From IMG/VR virus record IMGVR_UViG_3300023174_000002, positions 1-64,000 of that record: a stretch of 64,000 nucleotides of DNA; one strand, written 5' to 3'. The stretch is from a virus. This document shows, piece after piece, positions 12,701 to 21,723 of the stretch. The notes under the pieces were generated by a model that ran no database searches, was not told the DNA's origin, and was given only the letters and a program-made list of their open reading frames with translations. The translations under genes and the position numbers were made by a program. Positions within the stretch are counted from its first letter, which is position 1; every line of letters starts with the position of its first letter.

Positions 12701-14983
12701 ATGAAAAAAGTTGCACTTATTGATAAAGCACCTAATCGTACCAGATATGCTGATCATTTTCCATTTGAATTTGATCACTTTCATATGAGTCAGGTTCCTA
12801 TTACAAAATTACTGAAAAAAGACGTTACACTTGAGTTCGACCCTAAACCGTATGATCTTATTATTCTAGTAGGCGCTGAAGCAGCTAAAGAATATGCTAA
12901 AGTTACTAGTGTAACTAATTATGCTGGTCAGCTAGTAAATGAAAAATTTGTGTGTATTACAAATCCAGCTATGCTGGCATTTAAACCCGAAGGTAAACCT
13001 GACTTTCAACGAGCTGTAGATAAGATTCTTAAGTATTATAATGATAGTGTTGCTGCACCTACTACTGGTGATTTTGCTGGTATTGATGACACAGACCAAG
13101 CCAAAGCCTACTTGCAAGAAATCTTGGCAAATGCCCAAGGTTATGTAGCTTGGGATACGGAAACAACTGCACTATATCCGCGTGATGGATACGTGCTTGG
13201 AGTTTCGCTAACCTACAAGGCCAAGCAAGGCCGATACATTCTTACAGATTGCATGGATGAAGAATGTATCCAGCTACTGCAACAAATTGCTAATGAGTTT
13301 GAGACTATCTTTCATAACATGAAGTTTGACTACAAGATGATTAAATATCATCTTGGCATTGACTTTAATAGGGCTAAAGTACATGATACTATGGTTATGC
13401 ATTATGCTCTAGACGAGACCGATAGTCATGGATTAAAACAACTAGCACTAAAATACACTGATTATGGTGACTATGATAGCGCACTGGATGAGTTTAAGCG
13501 GGACTATTGTAGTCAACACGGAATTTTTCAAGAAAACTTTAGCTATGACCTAATTCCGTTTAATATTATTAGCGAATACGCCAGTATTGACACAGCAGTA
13601 ACTTACGAACTATTTCACAAGTTTTTGCCAATCTTACAGGCTAATCAAAAACTATGGTGGGTTTATAAAAATTTGCTGGTAGACGGCACACTGTTCCTTA
13701 TGGATATGGAAGAAGTGGGTATTCCAATCTGTAAAGATCGTATGCAAAGGGCTAACTTGTATCTTGAGGACGAGATTCAACGTGCTAAAGAAGTGGTATT
13801 TAGTTTTGATGCAGTAAAACAGTTTGAACAAGCTAGTGGCAAAATCTTTAATCCTAATAGTGTAATGCAATTGCGAGAGGTATTATTTGACTATTTGGGG
13901 TTAGAACCAACTGGCAAGAAAACTGGCACCGGTGCTATTAGTACTGATGCAGAAGTTTTAGCACAACTTGCAGAAGAACATGAATTGCCAGGCGCAATCT
14001 TAAAAGTGCGTCAATTAAGTAAAATTCAAAATACCTATATTCAAAAAATCTTACCGGAACTAAACAAAGATGGGCGAATTCGTACAAATTTTAATCTTAT
14101 TTTTACCACTAGTGGCCGGTTGTCTAGTAGTGGCAAATTTAACGCTCAGCAGATTCCACGCGACAATCCAATCATCAAAGGCTGTATCCGTGCACCAGCT
14201 GGATACAAAATAGTCTCACAAGACTTGGCTACTGCAGAAATGTATTACGCTGCCGTGCTCAGTGCAGACAAAAATCTACAACAAGTATTTTCCAGCGGCG
14301 GCGACTTTCACAGCACAATTGCTAAAATGGTTTTTAACTTGCCGTGTCCTGTGGAAGAGGTTAAGAAACGTTATCCTAGTATGCGGCAAAGTGCTAAAGC
14401 AATCAGTTTTGGTATTCTTTATGGTAGTGGCCCAAGTAAAGTTTCGCAAACTGTATCAAAAGCTACCGGCGAAGTATATCCAGTTGAACAGGCTAAAGAA
14501 GATATTAAGGCTTACTTTACCAAATTCAACAAACTAAAACGTTGGCTTGATGAGCGTAAAGACTTTATTGAACAAAATGGATTTACTTATTCATTTTTTG
14601 GTCGTAAGCGTAGGCTTCCTAATGTATTTAGTAGCGATAAGGGTATTGCAGCACACGAAGTACGCAGCGGTATTAATGCTGAAGTACAGTCATTAGCCAG
14701 TGACGTTAATTTGCTTGCGGCTATGCGAACTGCTAGACATATTGTGCAAGAGGGCCTTGATGCAAAGATTTTTATGCTTGTACATGATTCTATTGTAGCC
14801 ATAGTTAGAGAAGATCATGTAGATGATTATTGTCAAATACTTAAACTAAATACTCAACACGATCATGGTTGCAGCATTGCTGGTACGCCTATTGGTGTAG
14901 ACCAAGATATTGGCGACGATTATAGTTTTGGAGATTTTAAGGCTACTTATGAATTTACTGGAGATAAGCTGGCCCGTATTTAG
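12701..14983 (+). CDS. DNA polymerase, family A, with 3'-5' exonuclease
   Basis: The 760 residues begin with an N-terminal region of about 130 residues that I cannot assign. The exonuclease domain follows: Exo I WDTETT near 150, Exo II FHNMKFDYKM near 203, Exo III YASIDTAVTYE near 293. The polymerase domain has motif A SQDLATAEMYY near 505, motif B RQSAKAISFGILYGSG near 561 and motif C MLVHDS near 693. Motif A has Tyr where many PolA enzymes have Arg, and motif C has Ser in place of the usual Glu of HDE. No 5' nuclease domain is fused; that activity is a separate gene at 21.7 kb. Confidence 0.95.
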   Translation: MKKVALIDKAPNRTRYADHFPFEFDHFHMSQVPITKLLKKDVTLEFDPKPYDLIILVGAEAAKEYAKVTSVTNYAGQLVNEKFVCITNPAMLAFKPEGKPDFQRAVDKILKYYNDSVAAPTTGDFAGIDDTDQAKAYLQEILANAQGYVAWDTETTALYPRDGYVLGVSLTYKAKQGRYILTDCMDEECIQLLQQIANEFETIFHNMKFDYKMIKYHLGIDFNRAKVHDTMVMHYALDETDSHGLKQLALKYTDYGDYDSALDEFKRDYCSQHGIFQENFSYDLIPFNIISEYASIDTAVTYELFHKFLPILQANQKLWWVYKNLLVDGTLFLMDMEEVGIPICKDRMQRANLYLEDEIQRAKEVVFSFDAVKQFEQASGKIFNPNSVMQLREVLFDYLGLEPTGKKTGTGAISTDAEVLAQLAEEHELPGAILKVRQLSKIQNTYIQKILPELNKDGRIRTNFNLIFTTSGRLSSSGKFNAQQIPRDNPIIKGCIRAPAGYKIVSQDLATAEMYYAAVLSADKNLQQVFSSGGDFHSTIAKMVFNLPCPVEEVKKRYPSMRQSAKAISFGILYGSGPSKVSQTVSKATGEVYPVEQAKEDIKAYFTKFNKLKRWLDERKDFIEQNGFTYSFFGRKRRLPNVFSSDKGIAAHEVRSGINAEVQSLASDVNLLAAMRTARHIVQEGLDAKIFMLVHDSIVAIVREDHVDDYCQILKLNTQHDHGCSIAGTPIGVDQDIGDDYSFGDFKATYEFTGDKLARI

Positions 14984-15476
14984 ACTAGGTGAACATAAAC
15001 CAATTCAAGAAGATGACCTTATTTACTACTCTAAGGAGTATGTAGATAAGGTCACGTTAGAGACTAAAGTAGGTTTACGTATTGTAGATGATAAATCTGT
15101 GCAAGGAGCTACCCTAGGATTGCGTAGATTGAGTATAGTAGACGCAAAACTATTTCCTATACGTCAAGCAGTATACTTTTTAGGTGATTTGATTAAAATA
15201 GCCAAACAAACAACTTGGTTTATTGATAACAGCGGAAAAATATTCCAGTACAGAAAATCTAGCCGCGCCAAGCTGACTGCGCACAAGATTAAAAAAGTTT
15301 TGCCGCTTGATGGTATGGGTGCTATAGTAGAAGTGGATGGTCTACCTCAGCGATTTAAGTGTATGTATGCTCCTAAACCAGAGCAATACTATGCAGGCAT
15401 ACTTCGCTGGGGCCTAGGCTATATATTATATGGATTTTATAATGAAGCATTTAAAGCAACACACAGGTTAGTATAA
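14949..15476 (+). CDS. Hypothetical protein overlapping the polymerase
   Basis: From ATG 14949 the product has 175 residues. AAGG six bases before this ATG makes it the best start, with a 35-base overlap with the polymerase end. An ATG at 14910 would add 13 residues but lacks support. The sequence shows short hydrophobic strands and basic patches (FQYRKSSRAKLTAHKIKKV) and an aromatic, glycine-rich end (ILRWGLGYILYGFYNEA) that might contact a membrane or partner. It has no recognised family. Position between polymerase and SF2 helicase suggests a replication accessory role. Confidence 0.65.
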   Translation: MNLLEISWPVFRLGEHKPIQEDDLIYYSKEYVDKVTLETKVGLRIVDDKSVQGATLGLRRLSIVDAKLFPIRQAVYFLGDLIKIAKQTTWFIDNSGKIFQYRKSSRAKLTAHKIKKVLPLDGMGAIVEVDGLPQRFKCMYAPKPEQYYAGILRWGLGYILYGFYNEAFKATHRLV

Positions 15477-16771
15477 TGGCAAAAGCAATTATTTCTAACA
15501 GAATTTACCTAGACAATCCAGGTGTAGAAGAGTCTAAACGTATAATAAAAACACTTACCTATAAAATCCATAAAGACACTGGCAGTAAGCAATTTAGTAC
15601 AGTAGAAACTATCAGAAACTATAAATTGCTGCCTAAAGGCATTTTAAGTATACCGCAAGGTAGATTAGATTTAATACCTAGTAATTATGAGATTGTAGAC
15701 AAACGCATAATTTTACCGGCTCCATTTCCAGAGCCAAAATTTCCTCTACGCGATTCACAGTTGGCAGTATATGAAGAAATTACAGATACTTGTTTTATCA
15801 ATGCTCTTGTGGGCTGGGGCAAAACTTTTACAGCCCTACACGTGGCTAGGAAACTGGGGCAGAAAACACTGGTTGTTACGCACACCACAGCATTACGAGA
15901 CCAGTGGATTGAAGAAGTAGAAACATTATTTGATATGCAAGTAGGTGTCATTGGTGGCGGCAAACTAGATTGGGAAGACCATGCTATTACAGTAGCCAAT
16001 GTTCAGACTTTGGTAAAACACAGCGCTAAACTAGCCAAAGAATTTGGTACTATAATCTTAGATGAAGCGCATCACTGTCCTGCTAATACTTTTTCACAAT
16101 TAATAGATGATTTTCATGCCCGTTACAGAATAGCACTTAGTGGTACTATGAACAGAAAAGACGGAAAACATATAATGTTTCCGGACTTTTTTGGCAGTAA
16201 AGTATACAGGCCACCACAATCGCATACCCTAAATCCAGAAGTTAAACTAATACAAACTGGTATTGCTCTTAAACCTGGTGCAACTTGGGTAGAAAAAATC
16301 AACGCACTCACTGAGGATCAAGACTATCAAGCATTTATCTCACAACTAGCAAAAATTCAAGTAGCACTTGGTCATCAAGTTTTAGTTATTGCAGACAGAG
16401 TTGGATTTTTACAAAAGGTAAAAGAATATGTTGGAGAAACGTGTGTGCTGGTTACTGGCGAAACCAATTTTGAACAACGTCAACAAATCAAGCAGCAACT
16501 ACTCACAAAAGAAAAAATGTGCATTGCTGGTAGCCGCCAAATCTTTAGCGAAGGTATCTCCATAAATTCGCTTAGTTGTGTTATCTTAGCAGTACCAATT
16601 GCAAATGATAGTTTGCTAGAACAGATTGTAGGCAGAATTCAGCGACAACACGATGATAAACTGCAACCAGTAGTCTTAGATATGCAATTTGCGGGTTATC
16701 AAGACAAAAAACAAAATAGGGATAGGCTAGGATTTTATATGCGTAAAGGTTGGGACATTGAACTGGTATAA
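15476..16771 (+). CDS. Superfamily 2 DNA/RNA helicase (UvsW/RadD-like)
   Basis: The 431-residue product carries the SF2 motifs in order. Q-motif region is PLRDSQLAVYEE. Walker A is VGWGKTFTA near 118. Motif Ia is TLVVTHTTALRDQW, motif II is LDEAHH near 188, and motif III is ALSGTM. The C-terminal domain ends with motif V (GISINSLSCVILA) and motif VI (EQIVGRIQRQ). This resembles phage helicases such as T4 UvsW and T5 D10 that process branched DNA. ATG overlaps the upstream stop (TAATGG). No nuclease domain is fused. Confidence 0.9.
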   Translation: MAKAIISNRIYLDNPGVEESKRIIKTLTYKIHKDTGSKQFSTVETIRNYKLLPKGILSIPQGRLDLIPSNYEIVDKRIILPAPFPEPKFPLRDSQLAVYEEITDTCFINALVGWGKTFTALHVARKLGQKTLVVTHTTALRDQWIEEVETLFDMQVGVIGGGKLDWEDHAITVANVQTLVKHSAKLAKEFGTIILDEAHHCPANTFSQLIDDFHARYRIALSGTMNRKDGKHIMFPDFFGSKVYRPPQSHTLNPEVKLIQTGIALKPGATWVEKINALTEDQDYQAFISQLAKIQVALGHQVLVIADRVGFLQKVKEYVGETCVLVTGETNFEQRQQIKQQLLTKEKMCIAGSRQIFSEGISINSLSCVILAVPIANDSLLEQIVGRIQRQHDDKLQPVVLDMQFAGYQDKKQNRDRLGFYMRKGWDIELV

Positions 16772-16781
16772 AAATTTACAC

Positions 16782-16810
16782 TTGTAAATCCAACTTTACT
16801 GTGATATAAT
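16782..16810 (+). promoter_or_regulatory. Sigma70-type promoter P7
   Basis: TTGTAA, a 17-base spacer and TATAAT, ten bases after the helicase stop codon. It leads into the SSB-like gene pair. Confidence 0.8.
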
Positions 16811-16829
16811 ATATTCTTAGATCAGAGAA

Positions 16830-17216
16830 ATGACTTTATTTTTTAACCTTAAAATCCTAGAACGAGATACACAATGCAATGCCGAATACATGGTAGAAGC
16901 ATTGCACAAGTTTTATCTAGGTGTGACTATACCAAAAAATGTTCACGAAAAATACAAGCCATTACCCAGACTACGAGCAGGAAGTAGTTTTTTACTAAAG
17001 CCTGAGCAATTTTTCAATAACACGGGCATAGACTCAGCATATAGAGCACAATATATTAGATTAGCCGGATTACGCAATTATGGTTTATATAAAACTTACG
17101 GCATTAAATCACTAGATTTAACACTATATCCTGACATTGACTTAAACAAAATAAAGTCAAACCCGCTTTTAATAATCGCAAACAAACAAATTAAATTTAT
17201 ACACGAGGAAACTTAA
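16830..17216 (+). CDS. Hypothetical protein upstream of SSB
   Basis: A 128-residue basic protein (MTLFFNLKILERDTQCNAEY). Motifs include FYLGVTIPKNVHEKYKPLPR and a C-terminal ANKQIKFIHEET. The ribosome site is weak (CAGAGAA next to ATG). It ends two bases before the SSB-like gene, so both are made from P7. No family recognised. Confidence 0.65.
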   Translation: MTLFFNLKILERDTQCNAEYMVEALHKFYLGVTIPKNVHEKYKPLPRLRAGSSFLLKPEQFFNNTGIDSAYRAQYIRLAGLRNYGLYKTYGIKSLDLTLYPDIDLNKIKSNPLLIIANKQIKFIHEET

Positions 17217-17218
17217 AA

Positions 17219-17854
17219 ATGGCACTTAGCTTTAAGCAAACAAAAGGTCGCGCACAAAAATCTTCAGTTGAAAGCTACGAATACAAAGACGGCGAGAATG
17301 TTGTCCGATTGATTGGCGGTGTACTACCCCGTTATGTATATTGGGTTCGTGGTACTAACAACAAAGATATTCCTGTAGAGTGTCTTGCGTTTAGCCGTGA
17401 CAAAGAGAAATTTGACAACTTGGAAAAAGATTGGGTTCCTGAATTTCACCCTGATCTCAAGTGCTCGTGGAGCTATGCAGTTAACTGTATTGACCCTAAG
17501 GACGGAAAAGTCAAAGTTCTTAACCTAAAAAAGAAACTTTTTGAACAAATTATTACAGCAGCAGAAGATCTTGGTGATCCTACCGATCCTGAGACTGGTT
17601 GGGATGTAGTATTTAAACGAGTAAAAACTGGGCCTCTTACCTATAACGTGGAATACACACTGCAAGTTTTGCGTTGTAAGCCCCGTAAGCTAACTGCTCA
17701 GGAACTTGAATTGGCCGCAAAAGCACTGCCTATTGATGAAAAATATCCTCGTGCAAACCCTGATGAAGTAAAAGCATTGCTGGAAAAACTTCAAGCTGGT
17801 GTAGAAGAAGAAAATTCTCAAAGCGAACAAGAAGCCGTAAAAGAGCTAGGTTAA
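17219..17854 (+). CDS. Single-stranded DNA-binding protein (gp32-like role)
   Basis: The 211-residue product opens with a short basic lead (FKQTKGRAQKSSVESYEYKDGENVVRL similar in style to gp32-type cores), continues with an OB-like beta region containing ECLAFSRDKEKFDNLEKDW, and ends in an acidic tail rich in Glu (EEENSQSEQEAVKELG). Acidic C-termini of SSBs recruit replication partners. It contains two Cys but no clear zinc knuckle. Position with helicase, polymerase and recombination nuclease, and the own promoter and terminator, fit an abundant SSB. Assignment is by overall pattern, not a unique motif. Confidence 0.72.
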   Translation: MALSFKQTKGRAQKSSVESYEYKDGENVVRLIGGVLPRYVYWVRGTNNKDIPVECLAFSRDKEKFDNLEKDWVPEFHPDLKCSWSYAVNCIDPKDGKVKVLNLKKKLFEQIITAAEDLGDPTDPETGWDVVFKRVKTGPLTYNVEYTLQVLRCKPRKLTAQELELAAKALPIDEKYPRANPDEVKALLEKLQAGVEEENSQSEQEAVKELG

Positions 17855-17860
17855 ACAACA

Positions 17861-17895
17861 AGCCCGCTAAGGTATTTGCTTTAGCGGGCTATTTT
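17861..17895 (+). terminator. Rho-independent terminator after SSB
   Basis: AGCCCGCTAA pairs perfectly with TTAGCGGGCT across a ten-base loop, followed by ATTTTG. The T-run is short, so partial read-through into the recombination genes is likely. Confidence 0.85.
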
Positions 17896-17907
17896 GTCTG
17901 GTATAAC

Positions 17908-18861
17908 ATGAACATATTATTTACAGCAGATATACACATAAAACTGGGTCAAAAAAACGTCCCGGTTGATTGGGCTAAAAACAGATTTCAGTTATTTATT
18001 GAACAGTTTCAAAAAATGCAACGGCACGCTAACTTAGTAGTTTTAGGCGGGGATATATTTGACAGACTTCCAACTATGGATGAGGTTGAGCTATACTTTG
18101 ACCTAATTGCTAGTATTGATATAGAGTGTATTGTCTACCCAGGCAATCACGAAATGCTTAAAAAAGACACTACATTCTTAAGCTATTTAAAACGTGCTAC
18201 TACTAGGATCAATCCACTAGTAACTATTGTAGATGATTTCTATACCAGACACGGTATTGATTTTATACCCTACAATAAGCTAAAAGAACTGGAAACTACC
18301 AAGTACACCTTTAATGAAAAGATTTTGTGTACTCATGTTCGTGGCGAAATTCCACCACACGTTAAACCAGAAATTGATCTAGCACTATTTGATCGCTGGC
18401 AAAAAGTACTAGCAGGAGATTTACACAGTTATGAAAACTCACAAAGAAATATTATATATCCAGGCAGCCCTTATACTACTAGCTTTCATCGTAACAGGGT
18501 TGATACGGGCGCTGTTTTATTAGAAACAAAAAATTTAACACACGTTTGGATGCCATTTCAACTTCCGCAGCTTATTAAGCAAACTATAGGTGTGCACGAC
18601 CCTAAACCGCAAACGCTGTTCGATCACACAATCTATGAAATTGAGGGTGATTTACACGAACTAGGGCAGTTGGAAGATAGCGATCTTATTGATAAAAAGG
18701 TAGTTAAACGCGCACAGGAAACTCAGCTAATTCTAGATCCAGAACTTAGCCTAGGCGAAGAAGTCAAAGAATATTTAACCTATATTCTACAACTTAATGA
18801 GGACGCAGTTTCAGAAACACTAAAAGAATTTTACAATTACTCGGACAAGCTAGAACTATGA
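17908..18861 (+). CDS. SbcD/Mre11-like nuclease (gp47-like)
   Basis: The 317-residue product has all calcineurin-type phosphoesterase motifs: TADIHI (D-x-H) at 6-11, LGGDIFDR near 46, YPGNHEM near 75, THVRGE near 144, and AGDLHSYENS near 170. With its partner it would resect double-strand ends for recombination-dependent replication, like T4 gp47/gp46 and T5 D12/D13. The final ATGA overlaps the start of the ATPase gene, consistent with a fixed complex ratio. Confidence 0.93.
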   Translation: MNILFTADIHIKLGQKNVPVDWAKNRFQLFIEQFQKMQRHANLVVLGGDIFDRLPTMDEVELYFDLIASIDIECIVYPGNHEMLKKDTTFLSYLKRATTRINPLVTIVDDFYTRHGIDFIPYNKLKELETTKYTFNEKILCTHVRGEIPPHVKPEIDLALFDRWQKVLAGDLHSYENSQRNIIYPGSPYTTSFHRNRVDTGAVLLETKNLTHVWMPFQLPQLIKQTIGVHDPKPQTLFDHTIYEIEGDLHELGQLEDSDLIDKKVVKRAQETQLILDPELSLGEEVKEYLTYILQLNEDAVSETLKEFYNYSDKLEL

Positions 18862-20654
18862 TAACACTAAAAGAACTACGCTGGTCTAATGCTTTTAGTT
18901 ATGGTGAGAACAATAGGATTGATTTTACACAAAGTCCACTTACTCAGCTTGTGGGTAAAAATGGACATGGTAAAAGCAGTGTTGCATTAATACTAGAAGA
19001 AGTCCTATTCAACAAGAATAGTAAAGGCATTAAAAAAGGCGATATTTTAAATCGTTATATTAAAGACAAACACTATCAAATTGAACTTGTATTTGATAAA
19101 GACGGCTGCGAATATAGGATTGAAACAAAGCGCGGCACACAACAACAAGTAAAACTTTATAAAGGCCTAGAAGATATTAGTGGACATACAGCCACTACTA
19201 CCTATAAACTTGTAGAACAGTTAATTGGTATTGATCACAAAACCTTTTCACAAATTGTTTATCAAAGCCATGCAGGTAGTCTAGAGTTTTTAACTAGTGC
19301 TGATACTGCTAGAAAGAAGTTTTTAATTGAACTACTTAATTTAGGCAAATATACTCAGGCTGGAGAAGTATTTAAGCAAGCAGCAGCGGAAGTAGGTAAA
19401 GACCTTGCACAAGCACAAGCTAAGTTAGATACTATTCAGCAGTGGATTAATAAGTATAGTAAAACAAGTTTTGAAGCAAAAGGCTATACTCCAGTATCCA
19501 TTTTAGACGATAGTCTAGTTGCAGAAGCTAGTAGACTATCGACTACTATTCAGGATATTGAAAAAACTAATAAAAAAATTACGCAAAATAATACTTATAA
19601 ACAGTTAAAAGATAAAATCAATTTATTGCCATTGCCACATAAACCTGATGGCGATATAAGCGTGTCAATAACTAAAAAAGCTGAGTACGATAAAACTATA
19701 CAAGATGCAACCATGTTTAAAAAGAAAATGGAAACATTGCATGGTAATTGTCCAACGTGTTTACAAACTATTGATGAAACAAAAACTAAAAATTTAATCA
19801 CAGAGCAAGATGGGATTGTTTTAGTTGCTAAAGCGCAAGGCGAACGAGAAACTAAACGTATTAAAGAATACAATGACCAACTTAACAGTTGGAATATTGC
19901 AAAACGCAATCAAGAAGAGTGGGAAAAGTACCATCAATTAATAGATACAGAATTGCCAGATAGTCTATTAGATGAAGCAATATTACAAAAACAATTAAAA
20001 GATTTGCAGCAACAAATAGCAAAAACAAAACAAGATATTGCCAATGCAGAAAAATATAATCAAGAAGTAACAGTCCATAATAATCGACTAGAATTGATTA
20101 AATCACAAATAGTTGAAATGGAAGTAGAACTTGATGAGTGGACTGCAAAAGCAAAACAATTAACTGCAAAATTAAATACTGTTAATACTTTAGTGAAAAC
20201 ATTTAGTACAACAGGATTAGTAGCGTATAAAATTGAAAATCTTGTTAAAGACCTAGAAGGCATCAGTAATGAGTATCTAGGCGAACTTAGTGGTGGCAGA
20301 TTCCAAATCAGTTTTCAAATTAGTGGTAGTGATAAATTAAATGTTATTATTACTGATAATGGAATAGATATTGATATACTTGCGCTTAGTGGCGGTGAAC
20401 GAGCCAGAGTTAATGTGGCAACATTATTAGCAATTCGTAAACTAATGCAAAGTTTAAGTCAAAGCAGGATAAATCTATTAGTTTTGGATGAAACTATAGA
20501 AGCCTTAGATGTAGATGGTAAGGAGAAATTAATTGAAGTCTTACTTAAAGAAGAATCTCTCAATACTATCCTCGTTAGTCACGGATTCAGCCACCCCTTA
20601 TTGGAAAAGGTACACGTTGTTAAACGAAACAACATTTCTAAAATCGAGGGATAA
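18858..20654 (+). CDS. SbcC/Rad50-like ATPase (gp46-like)
   Basis: The 598-residue product is an SMC-type ATPase. Walker A is GKNGHGKSS near 33. Long coiled-coil arms flank a zinc hook NCPTC near 298-301. The ABC signature is LSGGERARVNV near 511 and Walker B is LLVLDETIEALD near 540, with the H-loop LVSHG near 573. The arms are short, as usual for phage gp46. It controls DNA access to the SbcD-like nuclease. Confidence 0.94.
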   Translation: MITLKELRWSNAFSYGENNRIDFTQSPLTQLVGKNGHGKSSVALILEEVLFNKNSKGIKKGDILNRYIKDKHYQIELVFDKDGCEYRIETKRGTQQQVKLYKGLEDISGHTATTTYKLVEQLIGIDHKTFSQIVYQSHAGSLEFLTSADTARKKFLIELLNLGKYTQAGEVFKQAAAEVGKDLAQAQAKLDTIQQWINKYSKTSFEAKGYTPVSILDDSLVAEASRLSTTIQDIEKTNKKITQNNTYKQLKDKINLLPLPHKPDGDISVSITKKAEYDKTIQDATMFKKKMETLHGNCPTCLQTIDETKTKNLITEQDGIVLVAKAQGERETKRIKEYNDQLNSWNIAKRNQEEWEKYHQLIDTELPDSLLDEAILQKQLKDLQQQIAKTKQDIANAEKYNQEVTVHNNRLELIKSQIVEMEVELDEWTAKAKQLTAKLNTVNTLVKTFSTTGLVAYKIENLVKDLEGISNEYLGELSGGRFQISFQISGSDKLNVIITDNGIDIDILALSGGERARVNVATLLAIRKLMQSLSQSRINLLVLDETIEALDVDGKEKLIEVLLKEESLNTILVSHGFSHPLLEKVHVVKRNNISKIEG

Positions 20655-20658
20655 TAAT

Positions 20659-20937
20659 ATGTATAAAATCGAACACGTAATCAATGCTAAAGCTACTGCT
20701 GTTGTAGCTGGCAGAGAAACTGAACTTTTTGTTGGTGATACAATTACTGAAGATCAGCTTGCTACATTAAAAGTATATGGCGATAAGCTAATTTATAGGA
20801 TTGATCAAAACTGTACTGGAGAAGTATGTGGGGTTGATATTGAGGCATTTTTGCCACAACCTTCCACAGTTTATGCAGAACCAGAAGAGTCGCCACCAAT
20901 TCCGCCAACTATTACAGATGCACTACTTAAGAAGTAA
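20659..20937 (+). CDS. Hypothetical protein
   Basis: A 92-residue protein beginning MYKIEHVINAKATAVVAGRE, with beta-rich character (LFVGDTITEDQLATLKVYGD) and a Pro/Glu-rich C-terminus (EPEESPPIPPTI). ATG at 20659, four bases after the ATPase stop and following GAGGGATAATA, is preferred over an upstream in-frame ATG that would overlap the ATPase by 122 bases. Its TAATGG junction couples it to the resolvase. Unknown function; its position suggests a recombination accessory. Confidence 0.68.
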   Translation: MYKIEHVINAKATAVVAGRETELFVGDTITEDQLATLKVYGDKLIYRIDQNCTGEVCGVDIEAFLPQPSTVYAEPEESPPIPPTITDALLKK

Positions 20938-21395
20938 TGGTAGACTCTAGGGCTAAAGGCGCTAGAACTGAATTAGTAATCAGGGATCTTCTCAGAAAAT
21001 ATACCCGTTTGGGATGGGAGAGGGTTCCTGGTTCGGGTGCACTAGATGAAAAACATGGATTAAAAGGTGATCTTTACATCCCTAACTGTAACAACATATT
21101 TTGTGTTGAGGCCAAGGGATACGCAGATGATCATTTAACTAGCGCTGTATTAACATCTAAGTCACCACAACTACTAGAATTTTGGCAACAAACTTTACGT
21201 CAAGCAAAACAAGTAAATAAACTACCATTACTGATCTTTAAGCATGATCGTAGTAAAATATTTGTAGCGTTTAGCAGTGATTATTGCATACCAGAAACTT
21301 ATAATCACTTCTATATATCAAGAGATCCTTATAGTTTTTATGTTTCGCTACTTGAAGATTGGTTGACATATGAGCGACCAGAATTTGTCACTTGA
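20937..21395 (+). CDS. Holliday junction resolvase, Hjc/PD-(D/E)xK type
   Basis: The 152-residue product starts with RAKGARTELVIRDLL, the basic helix with catalytic Glu seen in Hjc-type resolvases. It then has WERVPGSGALDEKHGLKGD (conserved GSGA and the catalytic Asp) and FCVEAKGY (ExK). It would resolve branched DNA before packaging or in recombination. The start overlaps the previous stop. Its last bases contain the -35 box of promoter P8. Confidence 0.87.
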   Translation: MVDSRAKGARTELVIRDLLRKYTRLGWERVPGSGALDEKHGLKGDLYIPNCNNIFCVEAKGYADDHLTSAVLTSKSPQLLEFWQQTLRQAKQVNKLPLLIFKHDRSKIFVAFSSDYCIPETYNHFYISRDPYSFYVSLLEDWLTYERPEFVT

Positions 21396-21420
21396 CTAAT
21401 CACTAAAATTTTAGTATAAT
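21392..21420 (+). promoter_or_regulatory. Sigma70-type promoter P8
   Basis: TTGACT, a 17-base spacer and TATAAT. The next ATG starts only five bases after the -10 box, at or next to the expected transcription start, so the first gene would have a leaderless mRNA. Confidence 0.85.
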
Positions 21421-21425
21421 ACTAG

Positions 21426-21722
21426 ATGAAAAATATTTTAATAAAGCCAACCTTAGACTGGATATATCATGATTTTAAATCCAATCGTTATCGGTTTATT
21501 ATGGAGCTGGTTGCTTGGACTCTTAGTATTGGGTGTGCTGCTATCATGGCTGGAACAGTACCAAACCCTCCACTTATGGCTCTTTATCCCGCTTGGATTA
21601 CTGGTTGTACTATTTATGCCTGGTGTGCTTGGTCTAGGCGCTCATTTGGTATGCTGGCTAACTACCTCCTGCTTGTCTCCATTGACGCATTTGGCTTTAT
21701 AAGGTTAATAACTACAGGATAA
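21426..21722 (+). CDS. Small inner-membrane protein, probably leaderless mRNA
   Basis: A 98-residue protein with three predicted membrane helices, roughly residues 25-45 (FIMELVAWTLSIGCAAIMAG), 50-68 and 75-95 (MLANYLLLVSIDAFGFI). The ATG coincides with the expected start point of promoter P8. An internal ATG at 21501 would remove the cytoplasmic N-terminus. It ends one base before the 5' nuclease gene. The function is unknown. Confidence 0.6.
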   Translation: MKNILIKPTLDWIYHDFKSNRYRFIMELVAWTLSIGCAAIMAGTVPNPPLMALYPAWITGCTIYAWCAWSRRSFGMLANYLLLVSIDAFGFIRLITTG

Positions 21723-21723
21723 T

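Noticed and set aside
20533-20658. Upstream ATG giving a longer protein before 20659
   Set aside because: It would overlap the ATPase Walker B/H-loop region by 122 bases; the ATG at 20659 is placed right after the stop, as in the rest of the operon.
21469-21702. Second hydrophobic frame inside the membrane protein gene
   Set aside because: A shadow of the membrane protein: hydrophobic in an alternative frame, with no ribosome site and no room in the operon.
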